Virus record (IMG/VR): IMGVR_UViG_3300020472_000101
Location: 1-32,052 of that record
From: a virus
Length of the DNA stretch: 32,052 nt
Reading direction: 5' to 3' (one strand)
Below, one piece after another: positions 19,298-27,081 of this stretch. The position numbers and the translations under genes are program-made. The notes beneath the pieces were generated by a model. It saw only the letters and a list, made by a program, of their open reading frames with translations. It was not told the origin of the DNA and ran no database searches. How positions within the stretch are numbered: position 1 is the stretch's first letter; each line of letters starts with the position of its first letter.

Positions 19298-21477
19298 TGC
19301 CAACGATAAACGATAGAATTGGATCTCAAAATGTAATTCGTGTACTATCCAATGCTTCTGCACCACCAACAAGAATAACCAATCTAACTGACGTTGATTC
19401 CACAAGGAAAGATGAAGATGGAATGCTTCTGGTATGGAATCTTTCAGACGAAAAATTTTATATGACCGATACCCTGGATGCTCCAGGGTATTATTTTTCT
19501 AGTGCTAGTGGAATAACAACATTTGCAGGATCGACAGATTCATCATCAACAACTAGTGGTGCGATAATTGTTGCTGGTGGTATAGGAATAGGAAAGAATT
19601 TAAATATAGGTAATGATTTAACAGTTGCTGGAATTGCAACTTTCTCGAATGAAATTGATATTAATGCTGCTGTTGATATATTAAATGGATTAAATGTTGC
19701 TGGAATTACAAGTGTAAAGTCACTTAGCATTGGATCCACACAAGTAATCAGTAGTGCAAGAGAACTTCAAAATATTTCATCACTTGATTCAACAACTACA
19801 GCAACAATTGAAGCTGCTATTAAAGTTGCACCAAATACATTTACAGATTTAAAAATTACTGGTATTTCTACCTTTATTGGTATTGCTACATTTGGTGGTG
19901 GTATTGCAGTTCAGGCAGGAGTATCTACCTTTGATGCTGCTGTTGATATTAATGCTGGTTTAGATGTAGATGGTCAAACTGACTTAGATGAATTAGTTGT
20001 TGCTGGAGTTGCTACATTTAGTAATACTGTTGATATCAATGGTGTTTTAGATATAGATGGTCAACTAGATGTAGATGAACTTGTAGTAGCTGGAGTATCA
20101 ACATTCTCTGCTCTTGTAGATGCTAATGCTCGTCTTGATGTAGTAGGTGGTGCTAATATAGATCAAGTAAATGTTACTGGTGTTTCTACATTTGCTTCTG
20201 CTGTAGATATTAATGCTGCTGTAGATATTAATGCTGGTTTAGATGTTGATGGTCAAGCAGACTTAGATGAAGTCGTCGTTGCTGGTGTTGCTACATTCTC
20301 TGCTCTTATAGATGCCAATGCTCGTCTTGATGTAGTAGGTGGTGCTAATATAGATCAAGTAAATGTTACTGGTATTTCTTCATTCATACAACTTGATGTA
20401 AGCACTGGTGGATTAGATGTAGACGGAGAAACACAATTAGATGAACTTGTAGTTGCTGGTGTTTCTACATTTGCTTCTGCTGTAGATATTAATGCTGGTT
20501 TAGATGTTGATGGGCAAGCAGATTTAGATGAGGTAGTTGTTGCTGGTGTTGCTACATTCTCTTCTGCTGTTGATATTAATGCTGGTTTAGATGTAGATGG
20601 ACAGACTGACTTAGATGAAGTCGTTGTTGCTGGAGTTGCTACATTTAGTAATACTGTTGATATCAATGGTGTTTTAGATATAGATGGTCAACTAGATGTA
20701 GATGAACTTGTAGTTGCTGGTGTTTCTACATTCTCATCTCTTGTTGATGTTAATAATCGTATTGATGTAGTAGGTGGTATAAATGGTGATCAATTATACG
20801 TTGCAATAGCAACGGTTACTAATACTGCTACTTTTCAAAGTGGTATAGTTGCAGAATCCAGTTTAAATGTTGATGGACAGACTGATTTAGATGTTCTCAA
20901 TGTTGCCGAAACTGCTACGTTCTCTGCTCTTGTAGATGCCAATGCTCGTCTTGATGTTGCAGGTGGTGCTAATATAGATCAGTTAAATGTAGCAGGTATT
21001 GCTACATTTGGTGCCGTTGATATTAATGGTGTTTTAGATATAGATGGTCAACTAGATGTAGATGAACTTGTAGTTGGTGCAGCAGCAACATTTAGTTCTG
21101 CCGTTGATATTAATAGCACTCTAGATGTTGATGGTGATACTCAAGTAGATGATCTTAACGTTGCTGGTGTTGCTACATTCTCTTCTCTTCTTGATGCTAA
21201 TAATCGTATTGATGTAGTTGGTGGAATTAATGTAGACCAGTTAAATGTTACTGGTGTTTCTACATTCGGTGATGATGTAACCATAACTGCTGGTGGTTTA
21301 AATGTTATATCAGGAATTGTAACTGCTACTGAACTAGATATAGGTACTGGTGGTATTGATGTTGATGGACAGACTGATTTAGATGAATTGGTTGTTGCTG
21401 GAATAGCAACATTCTCAACAGATGTAAATATTACTGGACTGCTTACCGCAGGAGCGATTGATGGAGGTGCGTATTAA
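19297..21477 (+). CDS. Repeat-rich tail-fibre-like structural protein
   Basis: Encodes 726 aa. Residues 1-75 form a non-repeated head domain (MPTINDRIGSQNVIRVLSNA, then ITNLTDVDS, DGMLLVWN). From about residue 95 to 715 the protein is about 20 imperfect copies of a 29-residue unit typified by VAGVATFSSAVDINAG followed by LDVDGQTDLDEVV. In DNA the period is 87 bp, measured between the Val codons at 20539 and 20626. The end reads LLTAGAIDGGAY. Asp, Val, Gly and Ala dominate, Cys is absent, and the hydrophobic-polar alternation suggests a beta-solenoid or elongated fibre shaft. The start overlaps the 111-aa gene (TAATG) and the end overlaps gp13 (TAATG). By position, between the giant baseplate genes and gp13, a tail-fibre or whisker role is inferred. 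The hairpin at 19469 lies inside the head-domain codons. Confidence 0.82.
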   Translation: MPTINDRIGSQNVIRVLSNASAPPTRITNLTDVDSTRKDEDGMLLVWNLSDEKFYMTDTLDAPGYYFSSASGITTFAGSTDSSSTTSGAIIVAGGIGIGKNLNIGNDLTVAGIATFSNEIDINAAVDILNGLNVAGITSVKSLSIGSTQVISSARELQNISSLDSTTTATIEAAIKVAPNTFTDLKITGISTFIGIATFGGGIAVQAGVSTFDAAVDINAGLDVDGQTDLDELVVAGVATFSNTVDINGVLDIDGQLDVDELVVAGVSTFSALVDANARLDVVGGANIDQVNVTGVSTFASAVDINAAVDINAGLDVDGQADLDEVVVAGVATFSALIDANARLDVVGGANIDQVNVTGISSFIQLDVSTGGLDVDGETQLDELVVAGVSTFASAVDINAGLDVDGQADLDEVVVAGVATFSSAVDINAGLDVDGQTDLDEVVVAGVATFSNTVDINGVLDIDGQLDVDELVVAGVSTFSSLVDVNNRIDVVGGINGDQLYVAIATVTNTATFQSGIVAESSLNVDGQTDLDVLNVAETATFSALVDANARLDVAGGANIDQLNVAGIATFGAVDINGVLDIDGQLDVDELVVGAAATFSSAVDINSTLDVDGDTQVDDLNVAGVATFSSLLDANNRIDVVGGINVDQLNVTGVSTFGDDVTITAGGLNVISGIVTATELDIGTGGIDVDGQTDLDELVVAGIATFSTDVNITGLLTAGAIDGGAY
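19469..19500 (+). terminator. Intrinsic-terminator-like hairpin inside the fibre gene
   Basis: ATACCCTGGA (19469-19478) and TCCAGGGTAT (19482-19491) are perfect reverse complements with a 3-nt TGC loop, extendable by one G-U pair, and are followed directly by a T-rich run (TATTTTTCT). This is the form of a Rho-independent terminator but it lies about 170 nt inside an intact reading frame. The arms use codons unusual for this AT-rich sequence (ACC, CTG, GGG). It could be an attenuator, an mRNA-stability element or a recombination landmark; activity is unproven. Confidence 0.6.
19996..20087 (+). repeat. 92-bp perfect direct repeat, copy 1
   Basis: The 92 bases at 19996-20087 recur without mismatch at 20623-20714, 627 bp (209 codons) downstream. 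The central part also recurs near 21015-21076. Neighbouring repeat units have drifted much more, so this pair points to recent duplication or gene conversion within the fibre gene. Confidence 0.75.
20623..20714 (+). repeat. 92-bp perfect direct repeat, copy 2
   Basis: Second copy of the block at 19996-20087, in the same reading frame. Recombination between the copies would remove exactly 209 codons and leave the frame intact. Confidence 0.75.
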
Positions 21478-22334
21478 TGGCAAAACCAGCAAGTAGAGAG
21501 GAATTAACCAATTATTGTTTAAGACAATTAGGTGAACCTGTAGTTGAGATTAATGTTGCTGATGAGCAAATAGAGGATCTAATTGATGATGGTATACAAT
21601 ATTTCCAAGAACGTCATTTTGATGGCGTGGAAAGAATGTATTTAAAATATAAACTTACTGAAGATGATATTAATAGAGGACAGGCAACAAATGAGACTGG
21701 AAGTTCTAATACTTTAGGGATTACAACAACATCAGGTATTTCAACAACTGTTAGTGGTATGTCTGATATGACTAACAGTTTTTATGAGACATCTAATTTT
21801 ATACAAGTTCCAGACTCAGTAATTGGTGTAGAAAAAATCTTTAAATTTGATAGTAGCACTATATCAGGTGGAATGTTTAGTATAAAGTATCAATTATTTT
21901 TGAATGATTTATACAAATTTAATTCTGTTGATTTATTACAATATTCAATGACAAAAACTTATCTTGAGGATATTGATTTTCTATTGACTACAGATAAGCA
22001 ATTAAGATTTAATAAGAGGCAAGGTCGATTATATATTGATATGGATTGGGGTTCTGAAACTAAAGATACTTATTTAATTATTGATTGTTATAGGATTTTA
22101 GATCCTAATACTTTTACGAATGTATATAATGACAGTTTCCTTAAAAAATATGTGACTGCACTTATAAAACGACAGTGGGGTCAAAATTTGCTTAAATTTA
22201 GAGGAACTAAACTTCCTGGTGGAGTTGAACTTAATGGTCGAGAGTTATATGAAGATGCTCAAAGAGATCTTGATGATATCAAGCAAAGAATGATTCAAGA
22301 ATATGAATTACCACCTTATGACTTTATTGGATAG
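21477..22334 (+). CDS. gp13: Neck protein gp13
   Basis: Homologue of T4 gp13, which with gp14 forms the neck that seals the filled capsid and receives the tail. At 285 aa it is close to T4 gp13 (309 aa). The first 60 residues (REELTNYCLRQLGEPVVEIN, then DDGIQYFQERHFDGVERMYL) parallel the T4 opening, with its RRLGAP and YGEYHFDGV. Residues about 60-95 are a Ser/Thr/Gly-rich loop. The C-terminal half is basic and helical (KKYVTALIKRQWGQNLLKFR) and ends with a helix rich in Asp and Gln. The start overlaps the stop of the fibre gene (TAATG), indicating coupled translation, and gp14 begins 2 bp after its stop. Confidence 0.92.
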   Translation: MAKPASREELTNYCLRQLGEPVVEINVADEQIEDLIDDGIQYFQERHFDGVERMYLKYKLTEDDINRGQATNETGSSNTLGITTTSGISTTVSGMSDMTNSFYETSNFIQVPDSVIGVEKIFKFDSSTISGGMFSIKYQLFLNDLYKFNSVDLLQYSMTKTYLEDIDFLLTTDKQLRFNKRQGRLYIDMDWGSETKDTYLIIDCYRILDPNTFTNVYNDSFLKKYVTALIKRQWGQNLLKFRGTKLPGGVELNGRELYEDAQRDLDDIKQRMIQEYELPPYDFIG

Positions 22335-22336
22335 TT

Positions 22337-23767
22337 ATGACCTTAAATTCATATTTTCTACAAGGATCGGTTACAGAACAACATCTTATTCATGATTTAA
22401 TCACGGAGCAGATACAAATTTATGGTGTTGAGGTATATTATCTTCCTAGAAAAATATTTAAAACTGATAATATTATAAAAGAGATTCAATCATCAAAATT
22501 TGATGATAGTTTTCTTCTAGAAGCATATGTTAATAATTATGATGGGTATGCACCTAATAGTGATGTAATGACTAAATTTGGATTGAAGTTGCAAAATGAA
22601 GTCAGTCTTACAATATCAAGAGAAAGATTTGAAGATTTTATTACACCATTCTTAGAAGGTATATCAGCTGGTATTAGAGAGGGAAGAATTACTGGATATG
22701 ACTTTGGGGATTTAGTTAGTAGACCAAAAGAAGGTGATCTAATTTATTTCCCTCTAGGTGAAAGATTATTTGAAATTAAGAGAGTAGAGCATGAAAAACC
22801 ATTTTACCAATTAGGTAGTCTTTATACTTATGATTTAAGTTGTGAATTATTTGAATATGAAAATGAACTTATCGATACAAGTATTGATGAAGTTGATAAT
22901 ACTGTAGAGGATGAAGGATATATAACAACTGTTAATTTGGTTGGTCTTGGAATAACTGCTACTGCAACTGCTGGTATATCAAGTGGTTGTATCAGGGAAA
23001 TATTCTTGAATAATGATGGTTCTGGTTATACATCAACACCAACAGTTTCAATTGGTGCTGCTCCTGCAGGAGGATTTACTGCTAGTGCAGTTGCTATCAC
23101 TACTTCTAGATCAAATATTACTTCAATCTATAGAATTGAAATGACTAATACTGGTGCTGGATATACAGAGGCACCAATAATCACAATTAGTGGTGGTGGA
23201 GGTAGTGGAGCTGCTGCTACTTGTTCTATATCAACTAGTTTTGGTATACAAAGTGTTGTTGTTGCTGCAGGTGCTACTGGTTATTCATCTACACCACTAT
23301 CTACAGTTACTGCTCCTCCATCTGGAATCAATACTGCTATAATAAGTCCAGTATTAGAAACTGAATCTGGTGCTGGAATTAGCACTATTAGAATAATAAA
23401 TTCTGGTATTGGATATACTGTTGTTCCAACTATTGTATTCAATACTCCAGGAACTGGTATTGGTACATTCTACTATAATGAAGATGTTACAGGTCAGAGT
23501 TCTGGAGTTACTGCAAAAGTTAGAAACTTTAGGAAGGATACTGATGAAAATGCAGTTGATCCACCAACTACTTTACAGGTAGCACTAAATACAGGTAAGT
23601 TCTATGACGGTGAAATAGTCGTCGGTTCAATATCTACTGCTACATATCTTGTTAAGAACCATGATTTAGATGCTTTTGATCAAACATGGGAAACTAATGA
23701 AGATATAGAAACAGAAGCAGATGACTTACTTGACTTTACAGAATCAAATCCATTTGGAGATTATTAA
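22337..23767 (+). CDS. gp14: Neck protein gp14 with a large beta-repeat insertion
   Basis: Homologue of T4 gp14, partner of gp13 in the head-tail neck. Residues 15-165 match T4 closely: LITEQIQIYGVEVYYLPR (T4 LVTESIQMRGVEFYYVPR), YVNNYDGY, PKEGDLIYFPLGERLFEI and PFYQLG. The final residues NPFGDY match the T4 SPFDDDFMD tail. At 476 aa it is 220 residues longer than T4 gp14 (256 aa). The excess lies at about 200-400 and holds four repeats of about 40-45 residues with a G-x-G-Y-x3-P core, placed between two ancestral gp14 segments. Only 2 bp separate it from gp13, and its stop overlaps the gp15 start (TAATG). Confidence 0.93.
   Translation: MTLNSYFLQGSVTEQHLIHDLITEQIQIYGVEVYYLPRKIFKTDNIIKEIQSSKFDDSFLLEAYVNNYDGYAPNSDVMTKFGLKLQNEVSLTISRERFEDFITPFLEGISAGIREGRITGYDFGDLVSRPKEGDLIYFPLGERLFEIKRVEHEKPFYQLGSLYTYDLSCELFEYENELIDTSIDEVDNTVEDEGYITTVNLVGLGITATATAGISSGCIREIFLNNDGSGYTSTPTVSIGAAPAGGFTASAVAITTSRSNITSIYRIEMTNTGAGYTEAPIITISGGGGSGAAATCSISTSFGIQSVVVAAGATGYSSTPLSTVTAPPSGINTAIISPVLETESGAGISTIRIINSGIGYTVVPTIVFNTPGTGIGTFYYNEDVTGQSSGVTAKVRNFRKDTDENAVDPPTTLQVALNTGKFYDGEIVVGSISTATYLVKNHDLDAFDQTWETNEDIETEADDLLDFTESNPFGDY
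22997..23440 (+). repeat. Four G-x-G-Y beta repeats inside gp14
   Basis: Residues 221-239 (NNDGSGYTSTPTVSI), 266-284 (TNTGAGYTEAPIITI), 306-324 (AAGATGYSSTPLSTV) and 350-368 (INSGIGYTVVPTIVF) share hydrophobic strand, N/S/A-x-G-x-G-Y, x3-P and hydrophobic strand. Related sequences occur in gp8 and in both giant proteins of this window. Confidence 0.8.
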
Positions 23768-24585
23768 TGTTAGGAACATATTACTATCACGAAATTATAA
23801 GAAAAACCATTATTTCTTTTGGTACTTTGTTTAATAATATCAATATTAAACATAAGAAGGCTGATGGAACAATTCTTGATGATATTAAAGTAGGTCTTTC
23901 TTATGGACCACAACAAAAGTATTTGGCAAAAATACAAGAGCAAGCACAGTTATCAAAACCAATTGCTATTACTTTGCCTAGAATGTCATTTGAGATGAAT
24001 AATATTGCTTATGATGCTGCAAGAAAAACAGGTGTTACTCAGACATTTAAAGCAAAAGATGGAGATAAAATAAAGAAGGTTTATATGCCTGTTCCTTATA
24101 ATATTGGGTTTGAATTAAATATTTTTAGTAAATTGAATGATGATGCATTACAAATTATTGAACAGATAATGCCATATTTTCAACCATCATTTACTTTGAC
24201 TGTAGATTTAGTATCTGCTATTGGAGAAAAAAGAGATATCCCTGTTATTTTAGATAATATATCATTTCAGGATGATTATGAAGGAAGTTTTGAGGTTAGA
24301 AGAGCATTAGTTTATACAATGCAATTTACTGCAAAAACATATTTATTTGGACCAGTTGCTCAGACATCTGACGGACTTATTAAGAAAGTTATTGTTGATA
24401 AGTATTCTGGTACAGATACGTCAACTGCTAAACGTGAAATGAGATATACTGTTGTTCCTGATCCAATTACTGCTGGTCCAGATGATGATTTTGGATTTAC
24501 TGATTCTTGGTCTGATGTTTCATCTTCAACTAATTCTATGGATGCAGGTAAGGATTACAGTCCAACAAGACAAATTGACGTTTAA
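23767..24585 (+). CDS. gp15: Tail sheath terminator / tail completion protein gp15
   Basis: Homologue of T4 gp15, the hexameric protein that caps the finished tail and joins it to the neck. Its 272 aa equals the T4 length. Matching features are the N-terminus (MLGTYYYHEIIRKTIISFGT against T4 MFGYFYNSSFRRYATLMGDL), DLFSNIQIK-like FNNINIKHK, LPRMSFEM (T4 LPRINLHL), and the block YNIGFELNIFSKLNDDALQI then IEQIMPYFQPSF, which aligns with T4 YELSIFTRYEDDMFQIVEQI and LPYFQPHF. The C-terminal 60 residues are acidic and Ser/Asp-rich and look disordered. The start overlaps the gp14 stop by one base, and gp16 begins 3 bp downstream. Confidence 0.94.
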   Translation: MLGTYYYHEIIRKTIISFGTLFNNINIKHKKADGTILDDIKVGLSYGPQQKYLAKIQEQAQLSKPIAITLPRMSFEMNNIAYDAARKTGVTQTFKAKDGDKIKKVYMPVPYNIGFELNIFSKLNDDALQIIEQIMPYFQPSFTLTVDLVSAIGEKRDIPVILDNISFQDDYEGSFEVRRALVYTMQFTAKTYLFGPVAQTSDGLIKKVIVDKYSGTDTSTAKREMRYTVVPDPITAGPDDDFGFTDSWSDVSSSTNSMDAGKDYSPTRQIDV

Positions 24586-24588
24586 ATC

Positions 24589-25029
24589 ATGACTAGTAGT
24601 TACGATCCTATCAATGAAGCACTTAATACTACTAGTAGTATTGAGATTAGTAATATTGAAGATACTGGATCTTTAAGAAAAAAAGATACTTTAAAAAATA
24701 TTACAGATGATATTGATAAAGATTATGAATATACACGTGCTAATTTATATTCATTAATAGAGAAAGGACAGGAATCTCTTAATGGTATAATGGAATTGGC
24801 AGGTGAAAGTGCAAGTCCAAGAGCATATGAAGTGGCAGGTCAAATAATTAAGTCAGTTGCTGATACTACTGATAAATTGATGGAACTTCAAAAGAAAGTT
24901 AAAGAAGTTGATGAGGAAAAGGTAAAAGGTCCTAGTCAAGTTACTAATAATGCTTTATTTGTAGGTTCAACATCTGATTTATCCAGAATTCTAAAAGAAC
25001 AAGGATTAATTGATAATAAACGTGGGTGA
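24589..25029 (+). CDS. gp16: Small terminase subunit gp16
   Basis: DNA-recognition and regulatory subunit of the packaging motor. It has 146 aa against 164 in T4. The first 40 residues are polar and probably flexible. Residues about 45-110 form the central helical hairpin used for oligomerisation (DIDKDYEYTRANLYSLIEKG, then SASPRAYEVAGQIIKSVADT), matching T4 DYGVVRRNMHFQQQM and SPRHMEVFATLMGQM in pattern. Residues 117-135 (QVTNNALFVGSTSDLSRIL) match the T4 NATVFMGSPTELM segment that contacts gp17. It lies between gp15 and gp17 as in T4, with a 6-bp gap to gp17. Confidence 0.92.
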   Translation: MTSSYDPINEALNTTSSIEISNIEDTGSLRKKDTLKNITDDIDKDYEYTRANLYSLIEKGQESLNGIMELAGESASPRAYEVAGQIIKSVADTTDKLMELQKKVKEVDEEKVKGPSQVTNNALFVGSTSDLSRILKEQGLIDNKRG

Positions 25030-25035
25030 TAAATT

Positions 25036-26688
25036 ATGTCTGTTAATGATGTATATCTTGGTAATCCCAATCTAAAAAAAGCAAATACACAAATTCAATT
25101 TACTCAGGATAATATTCTTGAGTTTTTGAAGTGTAAAGATGATCCAATATATTTTACTAGAAAGTATATAAAAATTGTTTCTCTTGACGATGGATTAGTT
25201 CCTTTTAATATGTACGATTTCCAAGAGAAATTGATTAAAAGATTCCATGAGAATAGATTTAATATCTGTAAGATGCCTCGACAGACAGGTAAATCTACCA
25301 CTTGTATATCATACCTCTTACACTATGCAGTTTTCAACGATAATGTCAACATTGCTGTTTTGGCAAACAAAGCGTCCACAGCTAGAGATTTACTTGGCAG
25401 ATTGCAACTTGCATATGAAAATTTACCTTCATGGATGCAACAAGGTATAATTTCGTGGAATAAAGGTTCTTTAGAATTAGAAAATGGTTCTAAGATATCA
25501 GCAAACTCTACTTCATCATCTGCTGTTCGTGGTGGTTCTTACAACGTTATATTCCTTGATGAGTTTGCATTCATCCCAAATCATATTGCGGATGATTTCT
25601 TTGCATCTGTATATCCTACAATTACTTCTGGACAATCAACTAAGGTTATCATAGTTTCTACTCCACGGGGTATGAATCATTTTTATCGTATGTGGCACGA
25701 TAGTGAAAAGGGAAAGAGTGCATATGTGCCAACTGATGTTCACTGGAGTGAAGTTCCAGGTAGAGATGCTGTATGGAAAGAACAAACAATTGCAAACACA
25801 TCAGAACAACAGTTTAAGATTGAGTTTGAATGTGAGTTCTTAGGTTCTGTTAATACTCTCATTAGTGCGACAAAGCTTAGAAATTTAGTATATGAAGATC
25901 CTATAAAAAGGAATGCTGGATTAGATATCTATGAACAACCAATAAAAGAACATAATTATATTGTTACAGTTGATGTTGCTAGAGGATTAGGAAATGACTA
26001 TTCAGCATTTATTGTTTTTGATACTACAGAGTTTCCATATAAGGTAGTTGCAAAGTATAGGAATAATGAAATCAAACCAATGCTATTTCCAAATATTATA
26101 CTTGATATTGCTAAAGCATATAATCAAGCATATTTGTTAATAGAAGTAAATGATATAGGAGATCAAGTAGCAAGCATTCTTCAATATGATCTTGAATATG
26201 AAAATCTTTTAATGTCTTCAATGAGAGGAAGAAATGGTCAAGTTGTAGGACAAGGATTTTCTGGAAAGAAAACTCAACTTGGTGTAAGAATGACATCTGC
26301 AGTTAAAAAATTAGGTTGCTCTAATTTGAAGACTATGCTTGAGGATGATAAAATACTTACATGTGATTATGATATTATTTCAGAATTAACAACATTTGCA
26401 CAAAAACATAACTCATTTGAAGCAGAAGAGGGGTGTAATGATGACTTAGCAATGTGTCTTGTTATATTTGCATGGTTAGTAGCACAAGATTATTTTAAGG
26501 AAATGACTGATAATGATGTTCGTAAGAGAATTTATGAGGAACAGAAAAATCAAATAGAACAAGATATGGCACCATTTGGTTTTATTTCAGATGGGTTTGA
26601 AGATATGGATAGTTTTGTAGATGAGGGTGGAGATAGATGGCATACTGATGAATATGGTGATCGTTCTTATATGTGGGATTATATGTAA
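25036..26688 (+). CDS. gp17: Large terminase subunit gp17 (ATPase-nuclease)
   Basis: Motor ATPase and headful nuclease that drives DNA through the portal. It has 550 aa, against 610 in T4. The ATPase domain shows Walker A PRQTGKST at residues 81-88, a Walker B VIFLDEF at 171-177 with D175 and catalytic E176, and the coupling motif STP at 208-210. The RNase H-like nuclease domain shows DVARGLGNDYSAF with D313, LLIEVND with E370 and EGCNDDLAMC with D469/D470, the expected acidic triad. Both domains are intact, with no intron or inserted homing endonuclease. The C-terminus is acidic and aromatic (SYMWDYM). The next small gene starts within the stop codon (TAATG at 26686). Confidence 0.96.
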   Translation: MSVNDVYLGNPNLKKANTQIQFTQDNILEFLKCKDDPIYFTRKYIKIVSLDDGLVPFNMYDFQEKLIKRFHENRFNICKMPRQTGKSTTCISYLLHYAVFNDNVNIAVLANKASTARDLLGRLQLAYENLPSWMQQGIISWNKGSLELENGSKISANSTSSSAVRGGSYNVIFLDEFAFIPNHIADDFFASVYPTITSGQSTKVIIVSTPRGMNHFYRMWHDSEKGKSAYVPTDVHWSEVPGRDAVWKEQTIANTSEQQFKIEFECEFLGSVNTLISATKLRNLVYEDPIKRNAGLDIYEQPIKEHNYIVTVDVARGLGNDYSAFIVFDTTEFPYKVVAKYRNNEIKPMLFPNIILDIAKAYNQAYLLIEVNDIGDQVASILQYDLEYENLLMSSMRGRNGQVVGQGFSGKKTQLGVRMTSAVKKLGCSNLKTMLEDDKILTCDYDIISELTTFAQKHNSFEAEEGCNDDLAMCLVIFAWLVAQDYFKEMTDNDVRKRIYEEQKNQIEQDMAPFGFISDGFEDMDSFVDEGGDRWHTDEYGDRSYMWDYM

Positions 26689-26864
26689 TGCCTAGAGTTA
26701 AATTACCTGAGTGGCTTAGGAATGAAATTAAAAAAATTGTTAGAGAAGCAATGAATGAATGGACTTCCGAATGCCAGTATCTTACACAGGATAAAGGAAA
26801 CGGAACTTATTATTGTTCCAAAAAAGATTGTGAAGGAGTAAGATTTTCTGATGAAACTGACTGA
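26688..26864 (+). CDS. Small Cys-containing protein after terminase
   Basis: Encodes 58 aa (MPRVKLPEWLRNEIKKIVRE start). The ATG at 26688 is chosen over the in-frame ATG 15 bp upstream because it forms a TAATG overlap with the gp17 stop, as at three other junctions here. The first 25 residues predict a basic amphipathic helix. The second half carries three cysteines (C29, C43, C48) in CQYLT and YYCSKKDCEG, which might form part of a small metal site. It overlaps the following Nfu-like gene by 14 bp. I do not recognise the family, and no catalytic motif is visible. Confidence 0.7.
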   Translation: MPRVKLPEWLRNEIKKIVREAMNEWTSECQYLTQDKGNGTYYCSKKDCEGVRFSDETD

Positions 26865-27081
26865 TGAAAATGTAATTAAAGTTCTTGAAGAACTATTACC
26901 ATATATCGAAGCTGATGGTGGATGGTTGGAGTATGTAGAAACAGTAGATGGATATGTTAAAGTAAGATTAGGAGGTGCTTGTGCTTCATGTGCTATGAGT
27001 ACTATAACATTGAGAGATGGTATACAGAAAAAGTTAATGATGGAAATACCAGATGTTATGGGGGTGATACAAGTTTTGTAA
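26851..27081 (+). CDS. Nfu/NifU C-terminal-type Fe-S cluster protein
   Basis: Encodes 76 aa, the size of a stand-alone NifU C-terminal (Nfu) domain, which binds or carries [4Fe-4S] clusters in bacteria and plastids. Diagnostic features are an N-terminal helix VIKVLEELLPYIEADGG, strand YVKVRLGGACASCAMS with the essential C-x-x-C (C44, C47), helix STITLRDGIQKKLMMEIPDV, and a closing strand GVIQVL. The spacing GGxCxxCxxSxxTLxxGI is the family signature. It has an AAGGAG ribosome site at 26833-26838 inside the preceding gene and overlaps that gene by 14 bp; the next gene begins right after its stop. It is probably a metabolic or assembly accessory gene expressed late with virion proteins. Its client in infection is unknown. 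Confidence 0.9.
   Translation: MKLTDENVIKVLEELLPYIEADGGWLEYVETVDGYVKVRLGGACASCAMSTITLRDGIQKKLMMEIPDVMGVIQVL

Larger units (their letters stand above)
19627..21440 (+). repeat. 87-bp / 29-residue tandem coding repeats
   Basis: About 20 imperfect in-frame copies, recognisable by V-[AT]-G-[VI]-[AS]-T-F followed by VDINA-type and LDVDGQ-type segments. Two alternating flavours occur: DGQTDLDE units and VGGANIDQ units. Copies near nt 19690-19900 and 20800-20890 are the most diverged. The order of the two flavours is itself partly repeated, which suggests expansion by duplication of multi-unit blocks. Confidence 0.85.

Noticed and set aside
20355-20666. Minus-strand open frame across the fibre repeats
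   Set aside because: It arises because the repeated coding pattern keeps stops out of the opposite frame; it has no start signal and the plus-strand protein is clear.
19627-21440. CRISPR array or non-coding tandem repeat
   Set aside because: The repeats are imperfect, contiguous without spacers, multiples of three and fully coding.
26673-26687. Earlier in-frame ATG for the 58-aa gene
   Set aside because: ATG at 26688 overlaps the gp17 stop as TAATG, the same junction type used at 19297, 21477 and 23767; the earlier one only adds five residues inside gp17.
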